A stretch of 64,000 nt of DNA from Pararge aegeria (GCF_905163445.1 NC_053182.1:4340001-4404000), one strand, 5' to 3'. Shown: positions 1-10,575, numbered from the stretch's first letter. Numbers and translations are program-made. Notes: generated by a model from the sequence alone, not told the origin.

Positions 1-13
1 TTCCTCTGTGATA

Positions 14-55
14 TTACCGTTACACAAGCATATTTCTCCTTTGTTACTGGACTCA
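14..55 (+). repeat. diverged fragment of the 209-bp satellite
   Basis: The motif GTTACACAAG followed by a TTTCTCxTTTGTTAC segment matches the middle of the satellite unit that fills 311-2800. It suggests that the array, or a decayed outlier of it, continues beyond the left edge of the window. Bases 56-310 between this fragment and the main array show no clear unit. Confidence 0.55.
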
Positions 56-310
56 GGGCCCTATCTAACAAGGTGCAAGCCAAGCAAATCCCCAGAGCGC
101 AAACTTGAGGACTTTACTCTCTAGGAAGGGAAATCATTTATAAATTACCTTTATTTTTTCTTAAAGGTTACTTTAATATGAAAACTGATATAAATTGGTC
201 ATTTGAGAATGATTTATCAATTTCTAATAACAGTTATACTTTTTATTTAGCCAGTGGCGAATATTATTTTTGCTTTGAGGGGTTTAATATCTTGTTTAGG
301 CTTGGACAGT

Positions 311-2800
311 ACTGATTTGCCCATCGAGTTGCATTTTATTTAGCAGAGAGCGTGAATAGATCAATTAGTCCGCTGCATTCCTAAGGATACCTTTGTGACA
401 TATTAAAATAACCACAATAGCATTTTTCAACATCAAATCAATATACAACGTCTTTGTCATTTCACTATGAAGCTTACGTTACACAAGAGGGAGGTTTGAT
501 TTGACCAATAGATTTATTTCACTTTACTCAGCAGACCAGATATGAGCAAGGAATAACCAAGAATTCCACCGCATACCTAAGCGTGCTTTGTGACTTATTA
601 AAATAACCACATAGAATGCTATGTGGTTATTTTAATAAATTCAGCATCAAGTCATTATAAAACGTCTTTGATACCTATTCCATTATGAAACTCGGTCTAA
701 TTTACCTATAAAATTCATTTTTACTCAGCAGAGCAGAGCCGAGCAAGAAAATATCGAGAATTCCGCTGCATACCTAAGCGTGCTTTGTGACTTATTAAAA
801 TAACCACAATAGCATTATTTAGCATCAAATCATTATAAAACGTCTTTGATATTCCACTATGAAACTTCCGTTAAACAAGAGGATTTTCTCTTTGTTACGG
901 TAGGTCTGATTTGACCATAAGATTGCATTTTACTCAGCAGAGAAGAGACGACCAAGAAAAAACTAAGAATGTTGATGCATACCAAAGCGTGCTTTGTGAC
1001 TTATTAAAATAACCACAATAGCATTATTTTACTTGAAATTATTATAAAACGTCTTTGATATTCCACTATGAAACTTACGTTACACAAGAGGGTTTTCTCT
1101 TTGTTACGGTAGGTCTGATTTACCCATACAATTCAATTTTACTCAGCAGAGCCGAGACGAGCAAGAAAAGACCAAGAATTTTGCTGAATACCTAAGCGTG
1201 CTTTGTGACTTATTAAAATAACCACAATAGCATTATTTTACTTGAAATTATTATAAAACGTCTTTGATATTCCACTATGAAACTTACGTTACACAAGAGG
1301 GTTTTCTCTTTGTTACGGTAGGTCTGATTTGACCATAAGATTGCATTTTACTCAGCAGAGAAGAGACGACCAAGAAAAAACTAAGAATGTTGATGCATAC
1401 CATAGCGTGCTTTGTGACTTATTAAAATAACCACAATAGCATTATTTTACTTGAAATTATTATAAAACGTCTTTGATATTCCACTATGAAACTTACGTTA
1501 CACAAGAGGGTTTTCTCTTTGTTACGGTAGGTCTGATTTACCCATACAATTCAATTTTACTCAGCAGAGCCGAGACGAGCAAGAAAATACCAAGAATTCC
1601 GCTGCATACCTAAGCGTGCTTTGTGACTTATTAAAATAACCACAATAGCATTATTCAGCCTCAAATCATTATAAAACGTCTTTGATATTCCACTATGAAA
1701 CTTCCGATACACAAAGGGGCTTGTTCTGTGTCACGATCGGTCTGATTTACCCATACAATTCAATTTTACTCAGCAGAGCCGAGACGAGCAAGAAAATACC
1801 AAGTATTCCGCTGCATACCTAAGCGTGCTTTGTGACTTATTAAAATAACCACAATAGCATTATTTTACTTGAAATTATTATAAAACGTCTTTGATATTCC
1901 ACTATGAAACTTACGTTACACAAGAGGAGTTTCTCTTTGTTACGGTAGGTCTGATTTACCCATACAATTCAATTTTACTCAGCAGAGCCGAGACGAGCAA
2001 GAAAATACCAAGAATTCCGCTGCATACCTAAGCGTGCTTTGTGACTTATTAAAATAACCACAATAGCATTATTCAGCCTCAAATCATTATAAAACGTCTT
2101 TGATATTCCACTATGAAACTTCCGTTACACAAAGGGGCTTGTTCTGTGTCACGATCGGTCTGATTTACCCATACAATTCAATTTTACTCAGCAGAGCCGA
2201 GACGAGCAAGAAAATACCAAGAATTCCGCTGCATACCTAAGCGTGCTTTGTGACTTATTAAAATAACCACAATAGCATTATTTTACTTGAAATTATTATA
2301 AAACGTCTTTGATATTCCACTATGAAACTTACGTTACACAAGAGGAGTTTCTCTTTGTTACGGTAGGTCTGATTTGACCATAAGATTTCATTTTACTCAG
2401 CAGAGAAGAGACGAGCAAGGAAAGACCAAGAATTTTGCTGCATACCTAAGCGTGCTTTGTGACTAATTAAAATAACCACAATAGCATTATTTTACTTGAA
2501 ATTATTATAAAACGTCTTTGATATTCCACTATGAAACTTACGTTACACAAGAGGGTTTTCTCTTTGTTACGGTAGGTCTGATTTACCCATACAATTCAAT
2601 TTTACTCAGCAGAGCCGAGACGAGCAAGAAAAGACCAAGAATTTTGCTGAATACCTAAGCGTGCTTTGTGACTTATTAAAATAACCACAACAGCATTATT
2701 CAGCCTCAAATCATTATAAAACGTCTTTGATATTCCACTATGAAACTTCCGTTACACAAGGCGGTTTCCTCTTTGTTACGGCATGTCTGATTTGACTATT
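311..2800 (+). repeat. tandem satellite array, unit about 209 bp, about 12 units
   Basis: The phrase GTGCTTTGTGACTTATTAAA recurs, with few changes, near 583, 777, 987, 1196, 1406, 1614, 1823, 2032, 2241, 2450 and 2659; a more diverged unit starts near 386. Spacing is 208-210 bp except where the 583 unit carries an inserted hairpin. Units fall into subtypes: some read TTTACTTGAAATTATTATAA after the anchor, others TTCAGCCTCAAATCATTATAA. The pair 1614+1823 is repeated by 2032+2241, giving a 418-bp higher-order period. The left-hand units are the most diverged and the right end stops abruptly in the last unit. There is no convincing coding capacity. This looks like a local satellite evolving by unequal exchange. 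Confidence 0.95.
595..638. repeat. perfect 20-bp-arm palindrome inside one satellite unit
   Basis: The arm TTATTAAAATAACCACATAG, a 4-base spacer AATG, then its exact reverse complement. Neighbouring units have only the left arm, followed directly by the ordinary unit sequence. The extra bases are therefore an inverted copy of the unit's own sequence, added only in this unit. Confidence 0.93.
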
Positions 2801-3035
2801 CACACACCGCGCTCTGCTCCATCCGGAGCTATTTGCACACCAATTGGACTGCAATATCCTCTACGGGATCACCTTATGCTCTCATAGTAAAACTAGTGTC
2901 ATATTTTTGCTCAACTTTGCATAGCTCGGGAGTTTAGCTTATCATTTTGTGATTTTGCGTTGTGTATAGATGCAACAATTCCTTTGAATATTCCAAACTA
3001 CTCGTAAGATTTTAGTACTCGTAGAATTTTGAAGA
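2801..3035. other. unique sequence after the satellite, no feature seen
   Basis: No open frame, repeat head or microsatellite is recognised between the satellite's right edge and the inverted repeats. Confidence 0.5.
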
Positions 3036-3261
3036 TTATTTTTCCGACCCAAATATCGACCAATAGAATTGCACCACTCGACGTCACGTTGTACAACCTA
3101 CATGGTATTATACTGATAATTTTTTAATTTTTTGAAAATTTTCTCTGGTAGTTGCTATATATATTTTGCTATATTTATTCATTATGAAATTCTTATTTGT
3201 TAACTGTACATTTCGTCTCATGGTGCAATTCTATTGGCCGACATTTGGGACGGAAAAATAA
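3036..3261. repeat. 41-bp inverted repeat pair enclosing 144 bp
   Basis: The left arm (3036-3076) contains CAATAGAATTGCACCA. The right arm (3221-3261) contains TGGTGCAATTCTATTGG and is the reverse complement over about 41 bp with a few mismatches. The enclosed segment is AT-rich and noncoding. It could be the ends of a small non-autonomous DNA transposon or one limb of a larger fold-back element that includes the adjacent hairpin. Confidence 0.85.
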
Positions 3262-3270
3262 TCCCCCGAA

Positions 3271-3425
3271 TACCACACGAGCTTCAAAATTATCTGGCAT
3301 TTCCCTCAAGGTTCCCTGCAAACAAATAAAGTCGTCAAGTTTTTCAGGAAAAACTTGAATCCTTCATTTGTTTGCAACGAACCTATCGGGAAATACCCGA
3401 TAATTTTGAAGCTCTTGTGGTATTA
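3271..3425. repeat. long imperfect hairpin, about 155 bp
   Basis: The left limb begins TACCACACGAGCTTCAAAAT and the right limb ends ATTTTGAAGCTCTTGTGGTA. Pairing runs inward through TTTCCC, GGTTC and TTGTTTGCA matches to a centre CAAGTTTTTC-AG-GAAAAACTTG. The whole block folds on itself with scattered mismatches. It has no coding potential. It resembles a fold-back MITE; transcription would give an extended hairpin RNA, although nothing here shows transcription. Confidence 0.88.
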
Positions 3426-3448
3426 TAAGTGAATAACTAATAGAAATT

Positions 3449-3570
3449 ACCCAGGGGTGGGAGCTGTAGTATTATGTAAGAGGTCCCTGGTTCGATTCCG
3501 GCAGGGGCAATTTGTGAACTTCCTCTGGTATCGTCTGGTCTTCAGTCGCGGGTAGTTACAATCCTACACG
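3449..3570 (+). mobile_element. SINE-C-like fragment with tRNA-type box B
   Basis: CCCTGGTTCGATTCCGGCAG matches a pol III box B. It is followed by TTTCCTCTGGTATCGTCTGG-type sequence and 'gtagttac', which recur in other SINE-C-like copies. The 5' box A is poorly preserved and the 3' part is missing. Confidence 0.65.
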
Positions 3571-4236
3571 CGTTTTAGTGGCTAGATTTGCAATTATCTT
3601 TGTTTTGATAGCCAAATGTCAGCTGTCTTTTACCAAATATTTATTTTCCCGAATGTGGGATGTTAGTACTTACGAACCATATCATATCATAAACGAATCG
3701 CTATCCGTGCAATACTTATTTTTGTAAAGTTCCGGTTGCCGTTCATAGCGTTCATTATCGAATTTCAGATACTTTAAAAAATACTCAAGTCGTTATAGGT
3801 GTCGCTATAATATTACAAGAGTTCTCTCGATTTCTCCAGGATCTTTTCAACATTTCAAACAAAACAATAATTTTTCAAATTGTTTCACAAATGACAGAGT
3901 TCTAAGGTAATAAGCATAAAAAAGAAAAAACCCAAATAAAGAATCTCCTAGATAAGACCTAAGGCGATCTGACTTAACGCAACTTAACTCTGAAGTAAAT
4001 TTATATTTACCTCAGAGTATGAAAATATCCGATTGAAGTTTCACCTTTTCTTTTGTTGTAAAATAAAGTAGGTGAGTACGATAAAAATTCTTCATATCCA
4101 AACAAAATAAGGGCGAACTTTTTATTGGTTTCCTCAATTTATTTTCACTTATGAGATTTTTCAGATTGCTTCCGAAGCGAAAGCGTACAAAACTTCGCGA
4201 ACTTTCATGATTACAAGGACAACGTTTTTGTTTTTA
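3571..4236. other. unique AT-rich sequence, no gene seen
   Basis: No frame with coding character, no repeat head and no microsatellite was recognised in this stretch. Confidence 0.45.
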
Positions 4237-4362
4237 TGGGTGTTTATATGTGTATTATAAGTACTTCTGTATATTTTTAATTAAAAGTAGTGCCCATAAC
4301 ACAAGCTACGCTTTTTTGGGACTAGATGGCGTTGTGTGTATTGTAGTAGTATATATATATTT
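4237..4362 (+). mobile_element. SINE-A, 5'-truncated (3' half)
   Basis: It carries the SINE-A body from GGGTGTTTAT onward, including CCCATAACACAAGCTACGCT and GATGGCG-TTGTGTGTATTGT. The tRNA-like head is absent. The tail has changed to a short TA run. Confidence 0.85.
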
Positions 4363-4649
4363 TTGTGTTTTTTTATTAAAACTCTCTCATGATTTTGAAA
4401 CTATTGGGCTGTAGAATTCAAAAACAATTTTTTAAACCTGACTAGCGCGTTCAAACTTACATACAAACACTTTCAGCTTTATTGTTAGTATAAAAAGATG
4501 GATCGATAAAGTTGTATGGAGCGAACTCATTTAGACCTACAAAGATTCAAAAAGACGTACCAAAGCACAGAAGCAAAAGGCTATGAAGTATTTTGACCTT
4601 CAGATTATGGGCCTCACCATTAATAATAATAATAATAAATTTATATTTA

Positions 4650-4815
4650 TTAATACATTTCTACCTAAATCAGCGACAGTAGATTTTAAATTGCACCATT
4701 ACATACACACCAATATAAGTTGTGAGGTACGCATTTGTATGTGTAATTATTATAATTACTTTACGTTACTTTACTTGTACATGATATATACCTACCTATG
4801 ATAAATATTTAATCC
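4650..4815 (+). mobile_element. dispersed repeat L, copy 1 (probable LINE 3' end)
   Basis: The segment with AATCAGCGACAGTAGATTTT, CACCATTACATACA and GCATTTGTATGTGTAA reappears as its reverse complement near 15728-15905. Both copies end in an AT-rich, ATAAATA-like tail, which sets the orientation. A short methionine-initiated frame at 4583-4801 crosses it but has no coding character. The family is unnamed; a LINE 3' untranslated end is my inference from the tail. Confidence 0.6.
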
Positions 4816-5150
4816 ATACTGGTGAAAAATTATAAATACCAATTTATATAAGTCATCTAAAATACAGTTTTCTTAACCAATGTCACTAAAGCAAAATATA
4901 ATAAATTTATTTTAAAATGGTTGAACCAAAAACTAAGCTAAATTCTTGCGATTTTGTGTTATAGCTTTTGGAACTCTTCTTAATAAAAGGTATCAGTTAT
5001 TGCACATAATTTATACCTTTTGATTAATGGTACAATTTCGAAAAAATGGTGGTATAGAAGTTGCATAAGTAGCTACAAAAGTAGGTGATTAGTTAAAACA
5101 GCTTTTCTCTCTATCTGCTATTTGTTATTTGTCATGCGAAAGGAGGACAC
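4816..5150. other. unique AT-rich sequence, no gene seen
   Basis: Nothing recognisable was found between repeat L and the next SINE-like block. Confidence 0.4.
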
Positions 5151-5154
5151 CGAC

Positions 5155-5296
5155 GAACTCACTGGTGTATCAGGTGCAGGTTTAAAGTTGGAGATCTCGG
5201 GTTTGATTCCCAGTATAGTCAATTTGTGAATTTCCTCTATTCTGGTCTGGTCGTTAGTCGAGACTAGTTACCACCCTACCGAAAATGATGTGCCAG
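5155..5296 (+). mobile_element. SINE-C-like fragment
   Basis: A box-B-like TCGGGTTTGATTCCCAG is followed by TTTCCTCTATTCTGGTCTGG and TAGTTACCACCCTACCGA. The latter two phrases also occur in the SINE-C body. It abuts a second tRNA-like head in the opposite orientation. Confidence 0.65.
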
Positions 5297-5415
5297 ACAA
5301 AAATTTTAAAAACATAAATTCACAAGTCCGGTAGCTATACAATAGCGGGGGATCGAACTCGGGACCTCCAGTCATAAAACAACAGCACTCACTACTGCAC
5401 TAGGGAGATCCTCAA
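5297..5415 (-). mobile_element. tRNA-headed SINE fragment, opposite orientation
   Basis: On the minus strand a head reading CTCCCTAGTGCAGTAGTGAG is followed by GAGTTCGATCCCCCGC, giving box A and box B in order. The body is cut where it meets the plus-strand fragment, so the two are tail to tail. The missing 3-prime end and lack of a clean acceptor stem argue against a functional tRNA. Confidence 0.65.
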
Positions 5416-6155
5416 AATCCTTGTAAATAATATCTCAAAAATAATATCGACAATAATAAATCTTTTTCATAGTCAAAAACGAATCCAGATTTTGTATCAA
5501 TTTTTATTGATTAGTTCGGCAATGATAAATAGGTTGAGGTTTTGAATAGGGCGTAGATTAATAGGGCGTGATCCAATTCCAAATGAAGTAGTTTGTGACC
5601 AATCCCTAGCTCGCAAACTTCAGATGGAAAACCACTGTTTTAAAATCGGTTTTAACTATGTTTGATATAAATTCATCGAATGAAGGGCAGTCATTTAGTC
5701 TCAGTTATGAGGTTTCTCACACGAAATTGACTTGACACAAACAAAGCTAAATTTATAACATTTTGGAATTAGATTGTATGTCTATAAAGAGTTGTTTAAA
5801 GTAGGTGATGCGGACACGTGGGCAACGAATGGTTCACTCATCGTTTACTAATGGCACGAAAATCATGAAAAGTTAGCTTTATGTCACATGTTATAAAGCT
5901 TACATTCCAAAGCTGTCATTTCAGTCGGAACTATTTATTGTTTATTGTTTATGAGGTTATTTATTATAGTTTGATAATTTAAACTTATAAACCATGAAGA
6001 AGTTAGGAAGCGACGCAGTACAACGTGGTTTACACTGTAATTAATCCTTTAACTAAAAATTTTGACCCAAAGAGTTATTTTGTGAATTGGTCTATGGTAG
6101 ACACAATTTCAATAATATTATATTAAAAAAATTAGGTACAGGGATTATCAAATTA
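5416..6155. other. unique sequence, no gene seen
   Basis: Stops are frequent in all frames and no repeat family is recognised. Confidence 0.45.
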
Positions 6156-6156
6156 A

Positions 6157-6435
6157 TTGATAGCCTTGTGGGATTTCGGGCACACTGTCGGGGGACGACT
6201 TCGAATCCCAGCGCACCTATAACTTTCCGAAGTTATGTGATTTTTTAAGCAATTAAAATATCATTTGCTTCAGCGGTGAAGGAAAACATGTGAGGGAACC
6301 TTTACGCCTGAGAGTTCTACAGAATGTTCTCAAAGGCGTGTGCGAAGAGTCCACCAATCCGCAATGGGCCAGCATGGTGGACTACGGCCTAAACCGTTCT
6401 CATTGTGGCCCGTGCCTTGTGGGTCAATTTGATCA
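6157..6435 (+). mobile_element. SINE-B, nearly full length
   Basis: The head TGATAGCCTTGTGGGA and box-B-like ACTTCGAATCCCAGCGCA are followed by the conserved body: AAGTTATGTG, GGTGAAGGAAAACAT, GAGAGTTCT, AATGTTCTCAAAGG and GGCCAGCATGGTGGACTACG. The 3' end has lost part of the usual GGGCCGGTAAT segment. Confidence 0.9.
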
Positions 6436-6649
6436 TATACGATCATTATTTACCTATATCTAATTAGCCAAGTTTTATTAGCAATGAAAGTTTTAGCGTC
6501 TATTTAATAAGCAGCACTACGTTCAACCAAGTCAGTTGGTTAATTAAGTTATCGATATTCTATAGGGGATTGAAATGTTTATAAAGGATTGTCAGTTGGC
6601 AAATATAATATAAGTTACCTACTACTATATTAAAGTTAAACAACATTAT

Positions 6650-6806
6650 AGTGGTTTATATATTATGTATGTATCTATACATAATAAGTATTTATGTGTA
6701 TTATTCATATAATTATTCATCTGTCATCTTAGTACCCATAACACAAGCTATGCTTACTTTGGGGCTAGATGGCGATGTGTGTATTGTCGGATTATATTTA
6801 TTAAAA
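6650..6806 (+). mobile_element. SINE-A 3' half
   Basis: The body runs from TAAGTATTTATGTGTATTAT through GTACCCATAACACAAGCTA and GGGGCTAGATGGCGATGTGT to the TATTTATT-type tail. The head is missing here. A head in the opposite orientation lies 150 bp to the right. Confidence 0.92.
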
Positions 6807-6952
6807 AAAAAAAAACACTAGGTATTCTGCGGAAAAAAAATGCAAGGAACTCTTCTTTTAGTACGTTCTTGATTGCTATATTTTTAGTGTGCAAATAAAT
6901 AAGGAATAAATAAATAATAATGAAACTGTAACTGGGCGATTCGTGGATATTA

Positions 6953-7093
6953 AATATAATATACATACATACTTAGAATATACAGATAAACACCCAGCCA
7001 CTGAAAAACATTCATGCTCATAACACTAACATTTCCCCGTAGTGGGAATCGAACCACGGTCTTGGGCTCAGAATCCCAGTGTCTTAGTCGTTA
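6953..7093 (-). mobile_element. SINE-A 5' half (head), inverted relative to its neighbour
   Basis: The minus strand shows a tRNA-like head with GTGGTTCGATTCCCACTAC, then AATGTT and GTGTTATGAGCATGAATGTT up to TATATTCTAAGTATGTATGT. It stops where the plus-strand 3' half would begin. The two may be halves of one element separated by an inversion, or two truncated insertions. Confidence 0.85.
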
Positions 7094-7099
7094 TCATAT

Positions 7100-7220
7100 A
7101 TTTATAATATTCTAATTTTTACTAGTGTTTTTACCTACACTTGGAGGAATTATAAACCAGAGTGTCGCAGGTTCAGGAAAATTTTAATATGCATTTAAAA
7201 TTAAAAAAAATTATAATATA
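7100..7220 (+). repeat. repeat M, copy 1: short TIR-like segment plus tRNA-like remnant
   Basis: The segment ACTAGTGTTTTTACCTACAC plus TTGGAGGAATTATAAA matches the centre of a 92-bp inverted-repeat element at 42577-42669. It is followed by AGTGTCGCAGGTTCAGGAAA and ATGCATTTAAAATT, which match the tRNA-headed element at 42828-42945. Both parts are present but broken. Confidence 0.6.
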
Positions 7221-8480
7221 TTTAAGAAAAACTTTGAAATCACGAATTTATTTTTTAAGTTATACTTCTTTTGGCGCGTTAGGGACAAATAGTGAGAGTA
7301 AATTTTTACGATGAGCGCGTACCCCATCACAAAAAACCGACACCATGAAGTTAGTTATAGTCAACATTTTAGTTTTTCTAATAAAGGTTTGACAGTAGGC
7401 TTTAAATTTTCTATTGTTAGTGTACAAACGTAGAAAAAGGCGAAATATAAAATGTTTAAAAAAATTTTTCATCTTGTTACGCCAAAAAAGTATAACTTTT
7501 AACGCGTGTTCATAAGTACACACACGTTTTATATTTTATTTATTTATATTACATCTTGTACTTACACTAACTAGATGGAACAACATAATTTATGGATAAC
7601 TATAAGACAAATAAATGAAAGATACCATTAAACATAATAAAAGACATTAGTATAGTTGATTCATTATTTATTATATTTTTTTAGTCAGTTTGTTCGCGCA
7701 ATTCGCTGGGTCTATCTCTCTGGTTCATTTAGCTTTCACGCAGTCTGAAAATGTGCATATTATGTAGAGAATTTGAAATAAGACAATTTTATTTTCAATA
7801 TGCCAGAGAGATCGTCAAAGCCCTTACATAACTTATCATTCATTCACCGAAATAAGCGTAAGCCTTTTTACATTATTCACACTGGAGTTATGAGCAGCTT
7901 ACACCATGCGCATTGTTGAGTTCTGACGTGTATAGATCATTTTTAGTTGGCAATGAATAAATATGTCTTATTCCTCTTCGTATACTGTGTACTTGCGGAT
8001 GAAAATTTGAACGGGAAAATTGACCTAGCTACTACCCTACTTATTTATTTATCTATTAAAGGAACACCAACATTTAAAAAACGGTCTGTTTAGATAGCAA
8101 AAAAGCTTTTATAAACCACATTTTACCATAGTTAAAAGAAAATATTTATCATTCCACACGTAGTCTACAGTGCACCGTTCGATCAACCAGATTTATTCAT
8201 CCAGGTAAAGCAAACAACATGCAATATTGAAAATAAACATTTTAAAACCTTTCGATGCAAACGTTTTGTTTACGGTATTCTATTACGACCCATTTCAATA
8301 TTGCGCAACATAGATACGAACTGACGGAGACGCTTTTAGGCGGGTCTCCACACAGAATTTTATAACAAACAGTCTTCATGCATGTTTTATATTTTATTGC
8401 AATCGCAGCGATGGATCTAAAATCACCTTCGAGTGCTTTACAAACCAAATGCTTGCCTTCCATAACGAAACTTAAGTTTC
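7221..8480. other. unique AT-rich sequence, no gene seen
   Basis: Minus-strand frames of 87 aa (7260-7523) and 92 aa (8242-8520) are open but show no recognisable domain or signal, and the second runs into a SINE tail. I see no supportable gene. Confidence 0.5.
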
Positions 8481-8751
8481 TTAAATAAAAAAATAAAATA
8501 AATATACTACGACAATACACACATCGCCACTTAGCCCCAAAGTAAGCGTAGCTTGTGTTATGGGTACTAAGATGACTGATGAATATTTTTATGAATTATA
8601 GATACATAAATACTTAGAAAATACATATAAACACCCAGACACTGAAAAACACTTAATGCTCATCACACAAACATTTTCCAGTTGTGGGAATCGAACCCAC
8701 GGCCTTGGACTCAGAAAGCAGGGTCGCTGCCCACTGCGCCAGTCGGCCGTC
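8481..8751 (-). mobile_element. SINE-A, full length
   Basis: On the minus strand the order is head (GACGGCCGACTGGCGCAGTG), box B GTGGGTTCGATTCCCACAAC, body (AACACAAGCTACGCTTACTT, GGCGATGTGTGTATTGTCGT) and AT-rich tail. This is one of the best references for the family in this window. Box A TGGCGCAGTGG and box B are intact, so pol III transcription is possible in principle. Confidence 0.95.
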
Positions 8752-8921
8752 AAATATTTGATAAAATAGGCGTTACTTTGCGGTATTCCATCATATCGTT
8801 ATAGGTTGTGACTTGATTTGAGGGAACAATTGGAAATTATTAAACATAAAAATGGGAGGGTCGCATTGCTAAACGAACAAATACATTTATCAACTTCACC
8901 TTTATTAAATATATTCAGCAA

Positions 8922-9004
8922 GGTTAGCACAGGCTGGGGACAAAAATTATATCCCCCGATTATATCCCCTGACTAGGGATATAAGTAATGTGTCCCCCTG
9001 CTTA
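8922..9004. repeat. imperfect palindrome, GGGGACA...TGTCCCC type
   Basis: GGGGACAAAAATTATATCCC is mirrored by GGGATATAAGTAATGTGTCC about 30 bp further on. The phrases match part of 30715-30770 (GGGGATATAATTTTTTT followed by CCTGCCTGTACCAGCC), so this is a small dispersed repeat rather than a unique hairpin. Confidence 0.6.
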
Positions 9005-9227
9005 AGCAATAGAACATGGTATTGTAATAAGCACATATATTATTTGGATATTATTTCCACTTGTGCGCCAGTGCTCTGAGAGTTGATAAAGCTGTGGGAG
9101 AAGATACATTTTTATCCTTTCCCCAGGGAGATAATTGTCTCCTATCCATGCTAGCCGTGCTGAGGTACTAATGAGGGGGGAGGGGTTTAGATAGATAAGG
9201 CGGGGGTGAGAAAGGTATTTTTCACTT

Positions 9228-9402
9228 AATAATTATTCATTGTAAAGTCAACATTTCATGAGGATGCTCCGGTTTGCGAAGAGAGTACATTGCCGGAGAC
9301 CTGTTCGGTATGGATGGATGGAGGGATTGAAGAAATTATAAGTTACATCACACAGATTCTCCTGCTTCTCAAATATAACAAATTAAGCTTAGTTTTCATA
9401 GT
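9228..9402 (-). mobile_element. MITE-I, one terminal arm intact
   Basis: Reading left to right, ACTTAATAATTATTCATTGT, AAAGTCAACATTTCATGAGG and ATGCTCCGG are the internal part of MITE-I in reverse. They are followed by the arm GATTGAAGAAATTATAAGTT ... CACAGATTCTCCTGCTT ... AATTAAGCTT. The other arm is missing. The full-length reference is at 57379-57654. Confidence 0.85.
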
Positions 9403-9885
9403 ATCAAAGTTAATTCGAAATTTCTTACTTACTCGTATTTCTTGCCTTAACTTGTACTTCTCTTTTCTTTTCCATACAATTTAGTTTAAAAAATTAAAAT
9501 CTGGTATTTTAATAACGCCAAACATATACGGAATACTGTTGTTTTATCGGACGGAATACTAGATTTGAAAGTGCATTTGTCGTTCCGAATACAGGATTTA
9601 AAAAGGTTTTCCATACAACTCCTGTATGGATTTACAGCGCTGTATTTCCGCGATGGATTTCAATCTCTTTAGAGATTCATACAAACTAGAAAATACGAGG
9701 GAGCTCTTAAGCCGGCCTCTTAGAGTACAAATCCTTCGCTTTCGAGAAATACTGTTGCAAATATAAACAGCATACTTTAAAAATATTCTGTTAGACTGTG
9801 ACAAGTTTTGCGTTTAATACAGTACAGTTATAGTGTATTTGTAGATATATTTTATTTTATTTTATAACAAATTACCAAATGAAAT
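9403..9885. other. unique sequence, no gene seen
   Basis: A 68-aa minus-strand frame at 9598-9804 lacks any recognisable motif. No repeat family is identified. Confidence 0.4.
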
Positions 9886-10246
9886 CTTTGAGATGTCTCT
9901 CAATAAGTTTATATAAAACGTAAGCTTACAGAAAAATCCTATTATAATATTGAGGATTACTTAAACGATAAAAAAGCTTGGGTGTGAATTGCTCTAGCTT
10001 CATAGCTGAATATAAATTTACTGTGAGATGGTGATAACAAAAAAAAATTGACCCGTTGTTGTTTCGTAAGTTGTTCTGGGATCTTCTTAGACCAGGACGC
10101 GTTTGGAACCCTAGTAGCTTTAGGTTTAAGTTGGCGAACGAAGTTATCACCATCCCATTATAATTATGTAAAAATTTATGTATGAATGCTTCATAAGTGC
10201 CTGTGATAGGCCTACATGAATAAAAAAAATTTGAATTTGAATTTTA
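9886..10246 (+). mobile_element. Rep-D, with tail (probable LINE 3' end or SINE)
   Basis: Shared landmarks with four other copies are AACGTAAGCTTA, AAAAAAGCTTGGGTGTGAAT, GAGATGGTGATAACAAAAA, TCTTCTTAGACCAGG and TTTGGAACCCTAGTAGCTTT. It ends GGCCTACATGAATAAAAAAA followed by a TTGAATTTGAATTTT tail, which fixes the orientation. No box A or box B is seen, so a 5'-truncated LINE 3' end is likelier than a SINE. Confidence 0.85.
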
Positions 10247-10259
10247 AATGATATTAATG

Positions 10260-10575
10260 ACGCGGTGATAGCCTTGTGGGTAAGGCTTCGGCTTTCCTTT
10301 CCTGAAGATCAAGTTAGATCCCCGGCACGCACCATTGACTTTTCGGAGTTATGTGCGTTTTTAATTTCAGCGATTAAAATATCATTTGCATCACGGTGAA
10401 GAAACACTTTGTGAGGAAACCTTGCGTGCCTGATAGTTCTCCATAATGTTCTTAACGACCTGCGAAGTCTACCTATCCGCACTTGGCCAGCGTCGTAGAC
10501 TACGGTCTAAACCCTCCTGATTCTGCAAGGTGCTCTGTAGTGGGCCGGTAACGGGTTGATAATGATGAGTGACAA
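10260..10575 (+). mobile_element. SINE-B, full length
   Basis: The head GCGGTGATAGCCTTGTGGGT is followed by a degraded box B (AAGTTAGATCCCCGGCACGC), then GGAGTTATGTGCGTTTTTAA, the GGTGAAG stretch, TTCTCCATAATGTTCT, GGCCAGCG and TAGTGGGCCGGTAACGGGTT. It directly follows the Rep-D tail. Confidence 0.92.

Noticed and set aside
311..2800. A CRISPR array
   Set aside because: The repeated unit is about 209 bp with no short-repeat/spacer alternation, the spacers are not unique, and the context is eukaryotic with no cas genes.
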